NCBI RefSeq assembly: GCF_014805625.2 | Contig: NW_023998464.1 | Coordinates: 5,557,316 to 5,621,315, forward strand | DNA length: 64,000 nt | Origin: Glossina fuscipes | Taxonomy: Eukaryota; Arthropoda; Insecta; Diptera; Glossinidae | Reading direction: 5' to 3' | Shown here: positions 36,538-49,700 of the stretch, one piece after another | Layout of the letters: each line of letters starts with the position of its first letter | Numbering within the stretch: position 1 is the stretch's first letter | Notes under the pieces: generated by a model | The model's database searches: none | Told to the model about the DNA's origin: nothing | What the model saw: only the letters and a program-made list of their open reading frames with translations | Made by a program: the position numbers and the translations under genes

Positions 36538-39500
36538 ATCTAACAATTCGAGGCAAATATCTTTGGATTGCGCAATTGGGCAATGGGAACATAATTTGTT
36601 TCATGCGGACAAAATTTAAGAAAACGCAGAAACTAATCGAAAGCAACTCTCTGTAATTTCAATCAAGGAACCTTAACATACCTTGGTGATAAATTTTGTA
36701 CATAAATCTGAGGTTCAACGTATGTTAATGTGGGCAGATTTAGGCACAGAATAATTACTTTTGCTTAACATAAAGGAAGCAAAGGCACCTTAATGGGCGA
36801 CATGGAAACATTAGCCCGACCAAAGGACTCAGCGCTTGCTTCAAAATTTATAAAAGAGAAACTGCAGGTAATATAACCTAAGGCGCCGTTTGAAGCAGGT
36901 AAAAGTAATGTTTTCATGGCATCATTGTCTCAGTGCAAAAATGCGATAATTAAGCATAAAGCTTTCAGCGGTGAATAATTCTTTTTATTATCGCATTTCT
37001 TTACGTGTGCTATGGCCCTTCTAATCATCAAAAAAAGAACCACAATAGTTTAAATTTGAAACATGTGTTCCAGGTTACCTAAAGAAGGAAATAACCAATG
37101 TAGTTAAAATTTACTTCTACTTACTAATTCACTTTGTATATTTAATTTATTTTATTTTTTTTTTCTAATTTTATTTTATTGATTTTTATGCAAACTGCAA
37201 CGGTATTGCCGTAATTAAACTCTAATAATCAATTGAAAAGAATTCCGCCGTTCGGTTGTTTAGAGTGAATGAAGAGGTCGTTGATGTTTTTGGAAGAATA
37301 TAATAATAACTGGCTCTTGGAAAGGAAAACTATAAAACATTGTGCAGTAATAATTAAACAAATTTTACATACGAAATATTTTAATGTGAGAAAATGGCAT
37401 GCGTCCGTATTACTTTATTCCTAAAGTCGCCATTATCGCACACCTTTTAGTGAATCGAATTTCGTCTTGAACAGTTCCTTGGGCTTTTGTGAATTGCGCA
37501 CCGAAAGTAATTCGGGTCAATGGGCCGTCATTATCTAATTTTTGACTTTTTTACCTAATCTAAGCAAAATAATTATTTTTTAAACGATCCGGTCCCTTTT
37601 TTTAATTCAATCAAATTTTTGACTACTATCAATTACTTATCTATAAACATTTCTCGAAAAAAAGGAAAATCCTTCAAAATTTTCATCACATCGTCAATGT
37701 GAATTTACCTAGTTTGTAAGGAAGCGTTTTGCTCCCTTACTAAAATCTTAGCTAATCTCCTTATTATTAATTTTGTTTATGAACCTAAGCTTAGCTTCTT
37801 TGAATTCATTGAATATGTTCAAGCATTGCATTGCCAGTGCTTTCTTCTTTGCTACTTCTGTTTTATTAAACACTGCTACATACATTTACTGCTTTTTTAT
37901 ATTCTGTTGCTTAAAAACATGAGCTTTAGTTCTTGTGATCTACGTGTATACATATATATATGTATATTAGTTTGTAACGTACCCTAAACATACACATACC
38001 TATTGGTGTCTATACATTCTTACTCCTGCAAGCTTGCTTAAACGTGCAATTGTCCCTGTATGACTACTGAATTATTAACGTGCCTATACTTATTCACTCC
38101 TGCCCGTTTAAGGAAAGAATGATTCTTATGCTTATGTAAAAGCGCGAAGGATCAAGTATTTCTACTTTATGAGTTTTTTGTAAAAGGATCTTGTGGAAAC
38201 CTCCGAATAACATCCCGATTAATGAAGGCATTGTACAATTACAATTATTTTGAGAGTGGTGTGAGCCGACTTTGCGCGAAGGCTTAATATCCAGTTCAAA
38301 AGTAGCCCTACATAACTCGACAATACAATATAGAACGCTTATGCCACCACGCAAGGCCCTTGACTTTGAAAGCAGTCCAATACTGAGGCGAGGTCAGCAA
38401 AAGTATAAATTACTATTAACTAATCACATTATGAACTTAAAACCAATTAAATATTTTGAGAGCGTAAAATGAGTGCATTATGCGCATAAGTACTCTTCAA
38501 ATACTATTCAAATTGACTTAAACACTTTCAAAAGAAACGGTTCAAATATAAAATATAACGAATGGTAGACATTGGGAAAGTTAGCCTGTCTTCAAAATAT
38601 TCAACTATCGTTTTGATGAGCAGCTTGTACGCTCTTTAGCTTGACGAAAGTGCATAATTTGACTTGCGTCGGTTTACTTTTTATATCGTTTCACTATTTC
38701 ACTAGTTGTAGTAATATTTAACAAACATAATAATAACAATGATAAGGGTAATGCATAGATACATACGTAGATTTCTTTTTTTGTTTGTTAAATTATAATT
38801 AACGATTATTGTTGTATTTATGGTGCATGTGCGAGCTAAACATTATCTATTATAAAAGATTATAATTGAATTTATAGTACATTTTTTTTGAACCTATTTA
38901 TTAATTAATATGGAAATCAAATTAAACATCAGCTATATTTCTATAGGCTTAATCTTACTCTGATAGAATATACATGGCAATATAAATAAATAGATAGAAA
39001 GCGATGGCGAAAAAACTAAAATTATTCACTCAGCTTCCAGACTTAATATAAGTATAAATAAACATAGGCATGAAATATGTGTGCTCACATTGTGTAAATA
39101 TAAAATTCACCCACACAATATTGAAACGCTCAATATGCAGATTGTTCAACCGCACGCAGTCAAATAGAACAGTGCGGGTTGTTATTTTGCATTCCATTCA
39201 CTGTGCAAATTGGTTTCTATCTGCGGTAGTGATATGGCGCATGGAGCTTCAATGCCTCTATCTTGAAAAAAAAAAAGATGTGTTGTTTCACTCATACCGT
39301 TTGTAGTTTGAGTCGACTTAAACGTAACATATGGATGAAAGTTTTCAGTTACCGAAGTTGCATGAATCATAATTAAAAAGTAAAAAAGAAGTGTTTATTG
39401 CGGAATATCACTGATTTTTCTTTAAATATAATTTCATTCCATTTAAGTTTCAAAGTTGCTTACCTCGATTACCTGCAACTTTTTCATTAGGCGCATTTAA

Positions 39501-40249
39501 CCTAATATACAAAAATTGAACGCGTAGTTGGCTACTTACCCTTTACTAGGCTTTCGCACAAATCTTGTTACATACCTTTCATTCAATCAATCATTGTTTC
39601 ACGGATTGCATGACTGCTTGCATCGTCTTGTTAAAATGAACTTTCATATTTATAGCTACAGCTTTATGTCAAAAAAACCTTGTTAACATCGTTCGGTAAA
39701 GCCTCTTTTGTGAGTAACAGTTGGACGAACAACATCCTCGGAAAAATAAGGGCAAATTACAATGGCAACATAAAAGCTGTAGCATATGGTCCTTAATTGT
39801 GGACTGAAAAGTTGTTCAGCTTCTTCGTTTGAATTGTCCGTCCTCCAGACTGCCGATTTTTGCTCGCCTATCTCCCTCGAAAAAGAAAAATGAACTTCAT
39901 CACTCGGAAAAAATTGGTTTACAAAACGTCAATCTTTTTCATACGATTGCAGCAACCTTTATCCGCTAAAGTATCAAACAACCGTCTACTTTCATCTAGT
40001 TTCTGTTTATCAAATATCATTGTAATGATCGTTGTATATTGGTAATTCAAAAATGATGCGGAACTTAAGACGACGCCAGCTGCTCAAAGGCCCTATATTT
40101 CTAATCGATAGTTACCGTCTTCTTCAGTTAAATGACGCAAAAATCAGAACCGAGAAGCTCAGGAAAATTTTGGTCGTCTTTTCTAAAAAACGAGAACAAG
40201 CTAAATAAGAGTCGTTTAAATTGAACTCCTTAACCGGAATGCACTAAAG
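36538..40249. other. No supported gene; possible 25-codon exon at 36793
   Basis: At 36793-36867 an ATG opens 25 codons (MGDMETLARPKDSAL..) that end exactly at CTGCAG followed by GTAATA, a plausible 5' splice site. The codon choice looks less AT-driven than the surroundings. No partner exon was found. The remainder is AT-rich with only short frames. Confidence 0.35.
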
Positions 40250-40475
40250 CATGTCCATCTGTTCGTCTATTCATCTCTCGCTGTGCTTGTACATCCATCT
40301 GCATGTATGCCCAACTGCGGCATTCTCGCGTTCGCAAAAAAGGAGATATTGCTTAAACATTTGCTAAATAGAGTAAGCAAATATATATTCTTCCTTTTTT
40401 TTAAGCTCTTGTAGAATAGCGGTGATGGGTGTAAGATACTCGGTCGCACCCTAATAAGATTTTCTTTCTTCTTTT
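40250..40475 (+). repeat. Interspersed repeat R2, 3' part
   Basis: A CCATCTGTTCGTCTATTCATC tract-like region is followed by GCGGTGATGGGTGTAAGATA and CTCGGTCGCACC, then a TTTTCTTTCTTCTTTTC stretch. This is collinear with the right end of the 49701 copy (GCGATGGGTATAAAAGATTC, GATCACGACC, TTTTCTTACTTG). The left half is not recognisable. Confidence 0.55.
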
Positions 40476-40892
40476 CTTTTTAATTAACGAAGATCAACCA
40501 AAATTTGGTCTAGAACGACTACTTGTTTACGTCTAGTGGTATTTGGCTAAAATTTTTTTCAAAGCGTGAGTTTTGGTTTCTTGTCATAACCAAATAAATA
40601 TTTACCCGACACACATATGCCTACAGTAATAAAACTTTGGTTAACAGTGTGTCGCTCTGTAGCAATCTCTCCCTTACTCTCTACGATAGCTGCCGCAAAT
40701 AGACGGATGTATACTGATTTTCAAAGAAGCAAGAGAAAGAAAAAGTAAAAAAAAATATTATTTCCAACTGGGAAGAAATTGGAGTTAAAAGCTGAACTTA
40801 AATTAGATCACTTGAACAACTTGGTAAGGATTTGCCGATATGAATACGTTAACAGGTTGAATGCGAGCGTCTGAATAAATATTAAAAGTTTG

Positions 40893-40960
40893 GCAAGCAT
40901 GGCCGTAGTGGTTAACTCTGACAGATCTTCGTCATTCGAATTCACGGCTGAATTCAATCG
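40893..40960 (+). other. tRNA-like sequence, possibly a SINE head or tRNA relic
   Basis: TGGCCGTAGTGG at 40900-40911 followed by TTAA fits a pol III A box and the D arm of type II tRNAs. ATTCGAATTC at 40934-40943 resembles a B box, and the bases around TTCGAAT can form four of five T-stem pairs (CGTCA with TCACG). The A-to-B spacing is about 10 bases shorter than in a tRNA, so the anticodon arm is not intact, and no good acceptor stem is seen. It could be a tRNA-derived SINE head, a tRNA fragment, or coincidence. Confidence 0.25.
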
Positions 40961-41674
40961 ATTCAGGGCTTTAATCGGACATAGTCTTCATCGATTCAAT
41001 TCGATTTTCTGTATGGTTATATGAACTGATGGTATTAAGAGAAGAATGTTCGAACGTAAATGTATATCTCTAAGTGTTGTAGCGTTTTCGATTGGGCATT
41101 AAAGTAATTTAAGACGTTATCAATAAGGATTTCATACATTAAAGTGGTCTTTAATTTTCATTTCATTCATGTTTATATTACTTGTTTTAACCTAAAAATG
41201 CTCATAACCATAAAAACTCAATTGTCATGTAACTATTGCCAGTGAAAATTCAAAACAAAAATATTCCAATCGATATTGTCAGTATGTTTCTGAGTCTCAG
41301 CGTTGTACATAAAATAATGAGAGCGAGTGAAAAAAGAAAAAATTATAATAGAGCGTTGGCGTTGGGAATTGATGCAAACGCAACGTAAACAATGTTTTTG
41401 GCATATAGCCGCCAACATGGAACAATAACCAAAAACAAAGCAAAAGTTTTTATTGTCAGTCATAAAATTAAGTGACACTCGGGCTGTGATTAATTGCTTG
41501 CGTAAAACATCAAGTGACCTCAACATAATCATTAAAATTTCAAAATGTCATTTACATAAGCTCAATACATATATTAGGCCCAACTCAAACTTCGAATATG
41601 AACGAAAACGGGAAACACGAATAAGGAATTGATAAGATTAAAAGTGCGGTGAGAGTGACAGTGATTGAAGGAGA

Positions 41675-41694
41675 GGGGGGGGGGGGGGGGCCCC
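41675..41694 (+). repeat. G16 tract followed by C4
   Basis: Sixteen consecutive G and then four C, with purine-rich flanks (GAAGGAGA before, AAAGAGACAGAGAG after), in otherwise AT-rich DNA. It could fold as a G-quadruplex or G-C hairpin. Long G runs are also a common site of sequencing and assembly error. Confidence 0.9.
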
Positions 41695-44600
41695 GATGAC
41701 AAAGAGACAGAGAGTAAAGTAGATAATTATGAAAATACCCATTGAAAGGCATCAAATAATATTTCAGTTTAATTATAATAATTTGATAATGTTTGTAAAT
41801 TATAGTAATTACAGATGCCATCAACGCATTTACACATATATATCAAAATTAAAGTTCATATTTAATATATATTAATTTAAGTCAAGTAATTAGAAAGTCC
41901 TGTAGAATATTAAATATTATATTAGGTTGGCAAAAAAATAATTTTCAAATTCTTCCTCTATTAACATTTCTTTTCATTCATTTGTATTCGATACAATGAT
42001 TGAAAAATGGTAAATTTTCACGAAATTCCTTTCCTGTCCACCTCTTATAAATAAGATTATTCATTCCATCATGATTCGTTTCAAGTGGATTGTTACATTT
42101 TCGTACGAACCCATCTATTGATGCCAAATTAAATGCAAAGTATTCAGTTGATAGGCCAGCATTACGTATGAGTGCTGTGAAATTTAATATTAAATATTAT
42201 TTGCATATACACGATACGTTGCACACGCTTTAAAATTCCATGAAATTTCAATTAATTACTACACAAGCAAGCATTGATTCAATTTTATTATTTAATTAAT
42301 ATAAGAGAGAGTTATCCTTTACAAAAATAGGCTTTAAGCGAAACCTATATATCCCTAATATTTTAGAAAGCGCGGCGCGGTGCATACTTATGAGGATATG
42401 CAGGAGGAGGATATGCGTGCCTTATAAGCAGCATTTCTCATGTAAACTGGCCTAACACGACGTATCTTTGTCTCTAAGGTTTTACCCGATTTTTCCAAAA
42501 CATACACACATTTCTAAAGATGTACATAGGGTAAAGCAGTGAAATAAAAAAACATTGAAATTATTTTGATCTTCTTATGTTTAATTTATCCCTTCGGTTG
42601 CCGTGTTTGAGACAGTCTGGCGGTGAGTGATGAATATTCAGAATTTTAATTTGTTAACACCAATCCGAAATGTATAGGCTCAGAATTTCTATTTTTTGAC
42701 GTCACTTTGAACATAACATATGACGGACAGAAAGACATGCACGCCAACAATATGCAGAGATTGCACGCTAGGTGAGTGATGCAAGTGAAATACAAAATTC
42801 CTATCCTGCAGTAGCGAATTAAAACGTTGGATTAAATGTCAGTAATGCAAGCATAACTTTCCCTTCGACGTAATTATATACCTGAACTCTAAGAGCAGCC
42901 AATGTAAAAAAAAAATCAGTTGCAGAGTATCGTTTTTATTCATTATAAACTTAACAAGTGAAAAGCTAAAAGGAAAATAAAATTGTTTTCCTTATGTCGT
43001 ATAAAATTGATTTTATGTTAATGGTGTCAATCAAAATTCCATCAAGTTTGTCATGGTTTATTGCAATTTACGGTATTCTTTGTTGTAACGTCATTTATGT
43101 TTCATAAAATTTTGTGCCATTATAAGTCCTTTAGTTTCTCCTTTCTATCATCCTCGCTGACATGCTATTATGCATTATTAAAGCCGGGTGTTCTCACATA
43201 AACTGTTTATAAATTGTAAGCATGATTTAAAATAATTTTTAAACATTAATTTTATGATTTTCTAAACTATCGTTAATAACATCATTTTGACTTGTACACA
43301 TCCATGTTAGCTGTAGCAAGCAAGAGACTGTTTGCTTATACTTTATTTCGCTTTTATGTTTTTTTTCCTTTTCTTTTCGTTTCTACTTTTCACTCTTTTG
43401 TATATTTTATAATAATAGTGGCATTGATAATAAGCTTTGTAAAGAAAAAAAAATTTTTGCATGCTCATGCATACTTCACAAGAACTTATATTCAACCTCG
43501 TTCTTCTAGTGAAAGTTGTTCTTTATTGATTTTTAATGCTCTTATATAGAAAACTTAGAGGAGAATGATTTTTGTTTTTTCTTTATATTATTGTTGACTT
43601 AAAAAAAAATTATAATAAATTTTGATTTTTCTCTCCGGATGAAAAGTGTTTCTATATTGCTCAAAAACTATTTAAATAAAATTAAACATGTTGGAAATAA
43701 ATATAAAAGAAGAAGTCAAACCTGAACCAGACTCCACATTTCCACATTTTCACCTAACCCTTTAAAACAATTTGATATTGTACAACATGCATTTCTACCA
43801 CCAAGTCAAACTATTGCTTAAATAAGTCATGTATATGCATATGTTATATAATTGTTTATGCGCTTGATTTGCTTTTCAACTTTTACCCTGAAACTGATTA
43901 TTTGAAAGTCAAATTAGTTAAAATTTTTTGCTTGAGTTATTAGATTCGTTTGTTATGTCTAACCTTAAAAGGGACATATGTTACGGTTCTTTTCCAGTAA
44001 ATGAGCATAACAATAAAATGTAATGTTGATTATGTTATGAAAATTACAAAACTGCGTCGCAATGGCTATATCAAAGAAGATATGCATTTTAACGGCAAAA
44101 TAGGAAATTTTTTTATACAAAATTTTTCTCTTTTATTTTTCCATAATTACGGGGTAACTTCACTATAGATTCTTTGGACAATCAATTTTTCGATTAGCGT
44201 AGTAGATTTGTTCAACCTTTCAAAAATTCTTTGAATATTTTAAAATTGAGAAAAACTTCTTCTTCGGAATATTGAGTTCTTCTCCAACCGCATTCCTAAG
44301 AGAGGGACCGTGTTAAATGAGTCTCTGTTAATAACTTTCAAGCCAATGCTTTACTAGTTGATTTTAAACTTCCCACAATACACCGGCAGTCGTCTTTAGA
44401 AAGCGTTCAAAAGCAACGAATATACGTTAGTATAACTTTATTGAGCGACTTATTGACTAGATATGCGGCACAGAGAGATATGCAGTGCAGAAGCAGTGCC
44501 TCTGCCAAAGAATTCAAAGTGCAATGCGTCCGTAGAATTATAAATTTTGTTGACGTGGTCTTTGTGATAAGGTGTGAAATGTGACAACGCCGGCCAAATG

Positions 44601-45539
44601 AGGAAAGAATGTGTTTACAACAAATTCGCAAACTTTTGAAGCGTTCTTCGCGAAGCACGACTTCTCGAAACCGTCCATAAAACTTTCTTCCTTCCCTCCT
44701 TCGTTCCTTTCATTCTAATATTTACAATGTCTTTAAAGTAAAACTTTAACATGCTGTACATTGAAAATTCTCTATAGGTTAATGTAAACCTTATTTACTA
44801 ACGAAGCTTAAAGTTTGTCGTTCACTTTTATTGTGGGCAGAGTAAATTTACATAAACTATTCCCATACATATTACTTAAGAATTTTACACATTCGGTTAA
44901 TCCCATATCATTATAAATGCAAAGAAATAAGAGAATATTAAAATTCATTGAATGCATACACATATATACAAGCGATGTATATGTCGAAGGAAAACTTACA
45001 AGTAAAAACTTTGAGCCAAGTTGGATATAACGGAATCGTTTGTCAAATAAATGATTTACGGATGGAGAGGATTTACAAAAATTTGGTTTATAAGAATGTC
45101 GACGGATGAACGACAATTTACTATAATTTGTTTTCTGCAAATTGAAATTCTCCGTTTGTAATGGGTCCACATTTGCTTATTTATGCAGCTTTTTATAGAA
45201 AAGATCCTAGAAAAATTTAGCATAATTTTCAGCCAATTTATTTTGTACATGTGCAAATTTGTGTAATGTCGATTAATACACAATCTACTCATAGTAGGCA
45301 AATTGGAAAATATAGTTTGCATAAAAGAGTCTTATTCACAATACTCAATTTAGAATTACGGTTTATTAATGGCAAACCGCAGGGTCTTTGTTTCGAGCAA
45401 GGAACATTTAACTCGACATTACTCTACAACACCATCTACTAATCGCAATTTCAATTTATTAACCATTTCACAACTAGGTCCAGGAGACGAATATAGCCCG
45501 ACGACATCAGCAAGAGCATACGAGTCAGTCAGTGAGAAT

Positions 45540-46060
45540 TGTGAAGTTTTGGAAAATCAGAGCAGAAGATCGAATACAACACTGAATTCACTACGAAACG
45601 CAGACAAAAAACGTCGAATCAATTGCACATCAAGAAGTGGAAAACCAAGAGATGTCGTTTAAAAAACCACACCCGTACGCTAGAGAAAGCCAACGGCTTT
45701 TTCAACGTTAAAGAGAGTTAAGGCATTGGATTGTCGAGTCTCAAATTTGTCGTTAGCCTGTTGGCATGTGCGTACTGATTGGAGCGAAGATTACGCCCAA
45801 ATAGTTTATTTGGAATAATATTTTTCTTCAAGATTTTGTCTAATAATTTGCCTTCAATAATCGTTTCAAATATCTTGCTTAGAGAGCTCAAGAAAATAAG
45901 CGTTTGATAACCGTTTATATCAGTTCGTGGTTCTCGTGGCTTGGAAAGGGACACCGATTTCCTCATACATGGAAAACATTGCCTACACGGGGAATACCTT
46001 TGAAAGCATATTCGATGTCGACCTGAAGATTTTCTTGAGTTTGCCCAAAACATTTCACAA
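45540..46060 (-). pseudogene. Decayed reverse transcriptase of a second non-LTR lineage
   Basis: On the minus strand an open frame at 46053-45718 contains INGYQTLIFLSSLSKIFETI and IEGKLLDKILKKNIIPNKLF, which match the finger region of non-LTR reverse transcriptases (family pattern SYRPISLLS.LSKIFE..I...L......NIIP..QFGF). After a one-frame shift it continues FETRQSNALTLFNVEKAV, corresponding to motif A (..TRQST..L.D.EKAFD.VWH); the catalytic Asp position reads Asn. A further shift gives FPLLDVQLIRRFLSAFRSEF, matching the segment before motif B (FP..LI.LI.SFL..R.F.V). The sequence differs clearly from family A (which has VENYRGIAKLSVLPKL), so it is a separate and older element. Frameshifts and stops exclude function. 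The borders are not defined. Confidence 0.8.
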
Positions 46061-47218
46061 TGAGACGAAAACTGAAATCCATTTCAATCAAAAATTTACA
46101 AAAATTCGATATTTTTACACAAAACCAATATTTTTAAAGCCCCTAAGCATTTACCTAGCTATAGATTTTTGGATCGTTTTTTGTTTTATATTCAAATCTT
46201 ATTCATTAAGGGGCGCAGGGCCTGTCACATTAAGCATGTTTCACGACAATTCTTCATTTTTTAATATTTTTATAGCATTTTTTTTATGGATACACAACTG
46301 ATGTTGCGGATCCAAAACGAACACTGTAGAGACTGCTAGGGCCGGACCACTTCCCATAGGGTTGAAGTGTAGAGCAAAGAGTTCTATCGGCGATAAAAGC
46401 TAACAAGAATTGTGGCTACGTTCTATAAAGGTTTCGTGTGTTGGGCATTGGGCAAAAAGGTCATATCACGCCGGTTTTTTTGGCGGGAACTTCAGATGAA
46501 TGGACCTCTATACGTTGCGATTTTAGAAGCAATTGTTAAAGAGTACATTGACAGTAAACGAAGGGTCAGACGCTATATATTTCAATAGAGCTCTACTCGT
46601 TGCAGGTGGCAGAAAATTTCTACGGGTATATCATCCAAATATAAGTATTACGCACGGAGCGAGAGATACAAAACTGCCATGCTGTTTCGGATTTCCGGAT
46701 TGCCGTCAGTAAACATGATGTTAGATAAGTGTGGTCTGGATATGGATTTAGCTAACACAAGTTAGCCTCGCCTCAAGAGAAACGCTAGGGATCGAATGTG
46801 AACTGTGGAAAAAAAAATTTGCGCAAAAAAAAACGCAATATGCACTGACCAATCGTTCTTCCTGGTAATAGCTTCAAAGATCTTATGATTTGAGACCGCC
46901 TTTCCTAAATAAGAAGAAGTTCTTTATTTGGACATAGTTAGCCAAAATACCCGTGCAATATACATACTTTTTATATAATACAAAGTTCATGCTATGTTTA
47001 GATATTGTTAGCCAGCACAATTTCGCAGGTGGAATTTCCGGTTTGATTGTGAAAACGGTATTTTGCAATTGGAACATATATGTCGCTCGTTTTGCTGATT
47101 AGCTTTCTTCCCTCCACATATTTTTTCTTTTAACTTATTTATGCAGTAAAATATGCAATATTGGTATATTTCCAATGGCTTCAATTTCGATTTAATTGTT
47201 ATTCGTTTGACTGTAAGA
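46061..47218. other. No supported gene
   Basis: Likely contains further unrecognisable parts of the minus-strand element to its left. CGGACCACTTCCCATA near 46345 resembles a word of repeat R1, but too little matches to annotate. Confidence 0.45.
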
Positions 47219-47374
47219 ACTACATTTCATTTTAGTAAGCAAATAAAGCGTTCTTAGTAAATCTAAAAACAAATTCAAAAATTTGTTAGGGTATTTGAAC
47301 TACATATATGCTTTCATTTAGTAAGTTCTTAATAAATCTAAAAACAAATTCAAAAATTTGTTAGGGTATTTGAA
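47219..47374 (+). repeat. Imperfect tandem duplication, about 75-base unit
   Basis: A 49-base segment at 47251-47299 recurs at 47326-47374 with a single mismatch. The bases before each (TTTCATTTTAGTAAG / TTTCATTTAGTAAG) are also related. Each unit contains the inverted repeat CAAATT-CAAA-AATTTG. Confidence 0.9.
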
Positions 47375-49700
47375 ATTGGCTGGTTCCGCGTTTTGCTAGG
47401 CAGAGCGAAACTTTTTTTTAATTTATTCATTCGTTACACGAACTCTACGCTAATGCATCAAAACATCATAGAACATTTTCAATACTATTAATTATTATTA
47501 GCCCGAGAAATAAATTCTAAGACTAAAGTCGTAAAGCGCTGGCATCTAAGGTTATCGACTTTGTTTAGTAATAATAGATTATATTACTAAGAATAATAAT
47601 TTGTTTAGGGAGAAAGCATTTGTTTTTTTTTTTTTTTTGCAAATTTAATGTTCTTGGTGCAAAAAAAAAAAAATTGATTGTAAAGAGTTTGTTTGTTTTT
47701 CAAATTAAGTTTTCCTTCACGTACCGGATGTCTCTTTGTCTGAACATTCCTGTAATCCATGTTATGTATAAAGCATTTAAAAACTTAACAAAGTGCGCAT
47801 GCAGTGGGAATTTTAATGAATTTATTTTAGAGAATTTATCTCCCTTGAGTATTTTTTATAAAGGAAAGAAACTACTTTTTAATAGAAAATATTCCAAAAA
47901 TTCTTTACAATTTAATTTTGACGGCAACTGTAAGGGCATCGCTTGTCTAATAATATATCCGTCTTTTTTTCCAATATATTTGCGGGAAGAATATTCTTCC
48001 TAAGCAACTTTTATCAAGCTTGACAAGATATATCCCACATATCTATTGAATCATCATACCTCTGATTAATTAATCATCATACGTCTCTCTATTGACATTT
48101 TTTGACAATCAATCTGTCATTTTAATTAATGTTTTTTGCTTTTCGTATCTTCTATGCTTTCATTTGTATATTTTTAGTTTAAATGCTTTTTCTCCGCTGC
48201 AGTATAAGTTTGTTTGTTTATACATTTATGTGCACATGTGCATACGTATATCATAACGTAGGTAAAAATGCGTACAGCAAGAGAAATATCGAACCATGAC
48301 CCCCACCCACAGCACATAACTAATTATTAAAAACTGATTTGCATGTAGATTACACAACATATATGAAATTTATGAAATACGAAAGGAATCGAAACTTATT
48401 TTTGTTATTTATTTTTTAAAATATATTTTTTACAATCTTTTTTAATTAATTTCATTTTTATTCATTTCCGCAATGGTTTTCTGGTATTTTATTTATTTAT
48501 TTTTGCAACTGCTAATAAAATGATAGCGGTCATCTATTGATCTTAGACTGACTGCCTGCATCTGTCCGTTTATGCGTTCATTCTGTTTTCTGTCCGTGGA
48601 TTCTCAGATCCATGAACCTTCCTAACAATTAAATGAAGCAAAAAAAAATACTAACAACAATAACTTTAGCTTCGCTCATATTGCATCTGAAAATAAGAAT
48701 CCGAGTTTATGCCCCTAGCAAGAATTTCTTTCAATACATAAAAGCTTCGCTTTGTCGTATTTATATCATAACGTGATTAACTTCGTATCACGGAATTGTG
48801 ATTGCTAGTACAGCATAGGTTTTATTTGCAATTGTTACGGAACCTATTTACAAATTATTCACAGGAACTTATATTTACAATGTCTTTCGGGTCTTGTTCA
48901 TTTGAATGTTCCGATTCAATGCTCTTGACTCGACCGACTTGGCCTTCCGTAAATACTTTACTCATATAAGCGTTTACAAGCATGTTTCCAGTATCCCTCC
49001 ACTGATTTCATTGCGACATTTTTGGGATCATCCATTTTTCCGCAAAATATTCCGCGAATTCCAATTAATCTTTTCGACAATCGGCAGCTGCATGAGGCAG
49101 ATAAAGGTTTGCAAATGTGTTTGGTTTGGGGTGTCCTAGAAAATCGACTAGTTGACATTCAACATCAAATCATCAAATATAGTATTTTCTTAACAACATC
49201 TTAAATAGTCTTAAGCCATGAAACTACTACTCAGGGCCCTGATATGCCCAGCGCTTGGCGCAAGTAAAAGAATTACATCTGATTTTGTCCAAATTTTTAT
49301 TAGCCTACAGCTAATTACCAAATGGTTTCCGTTATTGCCACCGTGACGGTCGCTCAGTTTCCCATTAAATGTTCTAATAGATCTGATTTCACTCCTGACT
49401 CAAATTTTATATGCGGAAAGTAAGTTTTCGATAACGGTGTTCAGAAAATTAAGATCTTTTTAATATTCTTCAATATATTTATGTCACTACTATTTTATAA
49501 GGTAAACTGGGAGAAATAACTCGGAGTACTTATGATGATGAAGAACCCAGTAGGTGTATCATTTGGTTTCTGTTTCGTTCTTCAATATCTTATTTTTCAA
49601 CGGTACCTACAAAAATGTAAAGAAGTTTTATTTATTTGGCATATGGTGGTGGACATGTGCGATTCACTTTTAAACGGATACTCGATAGTTTTATTTCTTT
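47375..49700. other. AT-rich DNA without a recognisable gene
   Basis: The longest frame (47620-48003, 127 codons, non-ATG start) begins in a T15-type run and encodes Phe/Lys/Asn-rich sequence expected from AT-rich DNA. Nothing else is recognised. Confidence 0.5.

Larger units (their letters stand above)
40476..45539. other. AT-rich DNA without a protein-coding gene
   Basis: This holds a tRNA-like sequence at 40893 and a G tract at 41675 (listed separately). Otherwise there are only short frames. The longest, 44808-45170 on the minus strand (120 codons), is unrecognised and overlapped by other open frames. Confidence 0.5.

Noticed and set aside
45369..45662. 97-codon plus-strand ORF with basic, Ser/Arg/Asn-rich product
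   Set aside because: Its right half lies opposite the decayed minus-strand RT segment (FPLLDVQLIRRFLS), and the left half is unrecognised, so it is treated as a shadow.
47620..48003. 127-codon plus-strand ORF
   Set aside because: It starts in a poly(T) run without ATG, and its Phe/Lys/Asn-rich composition is as expected by chance.
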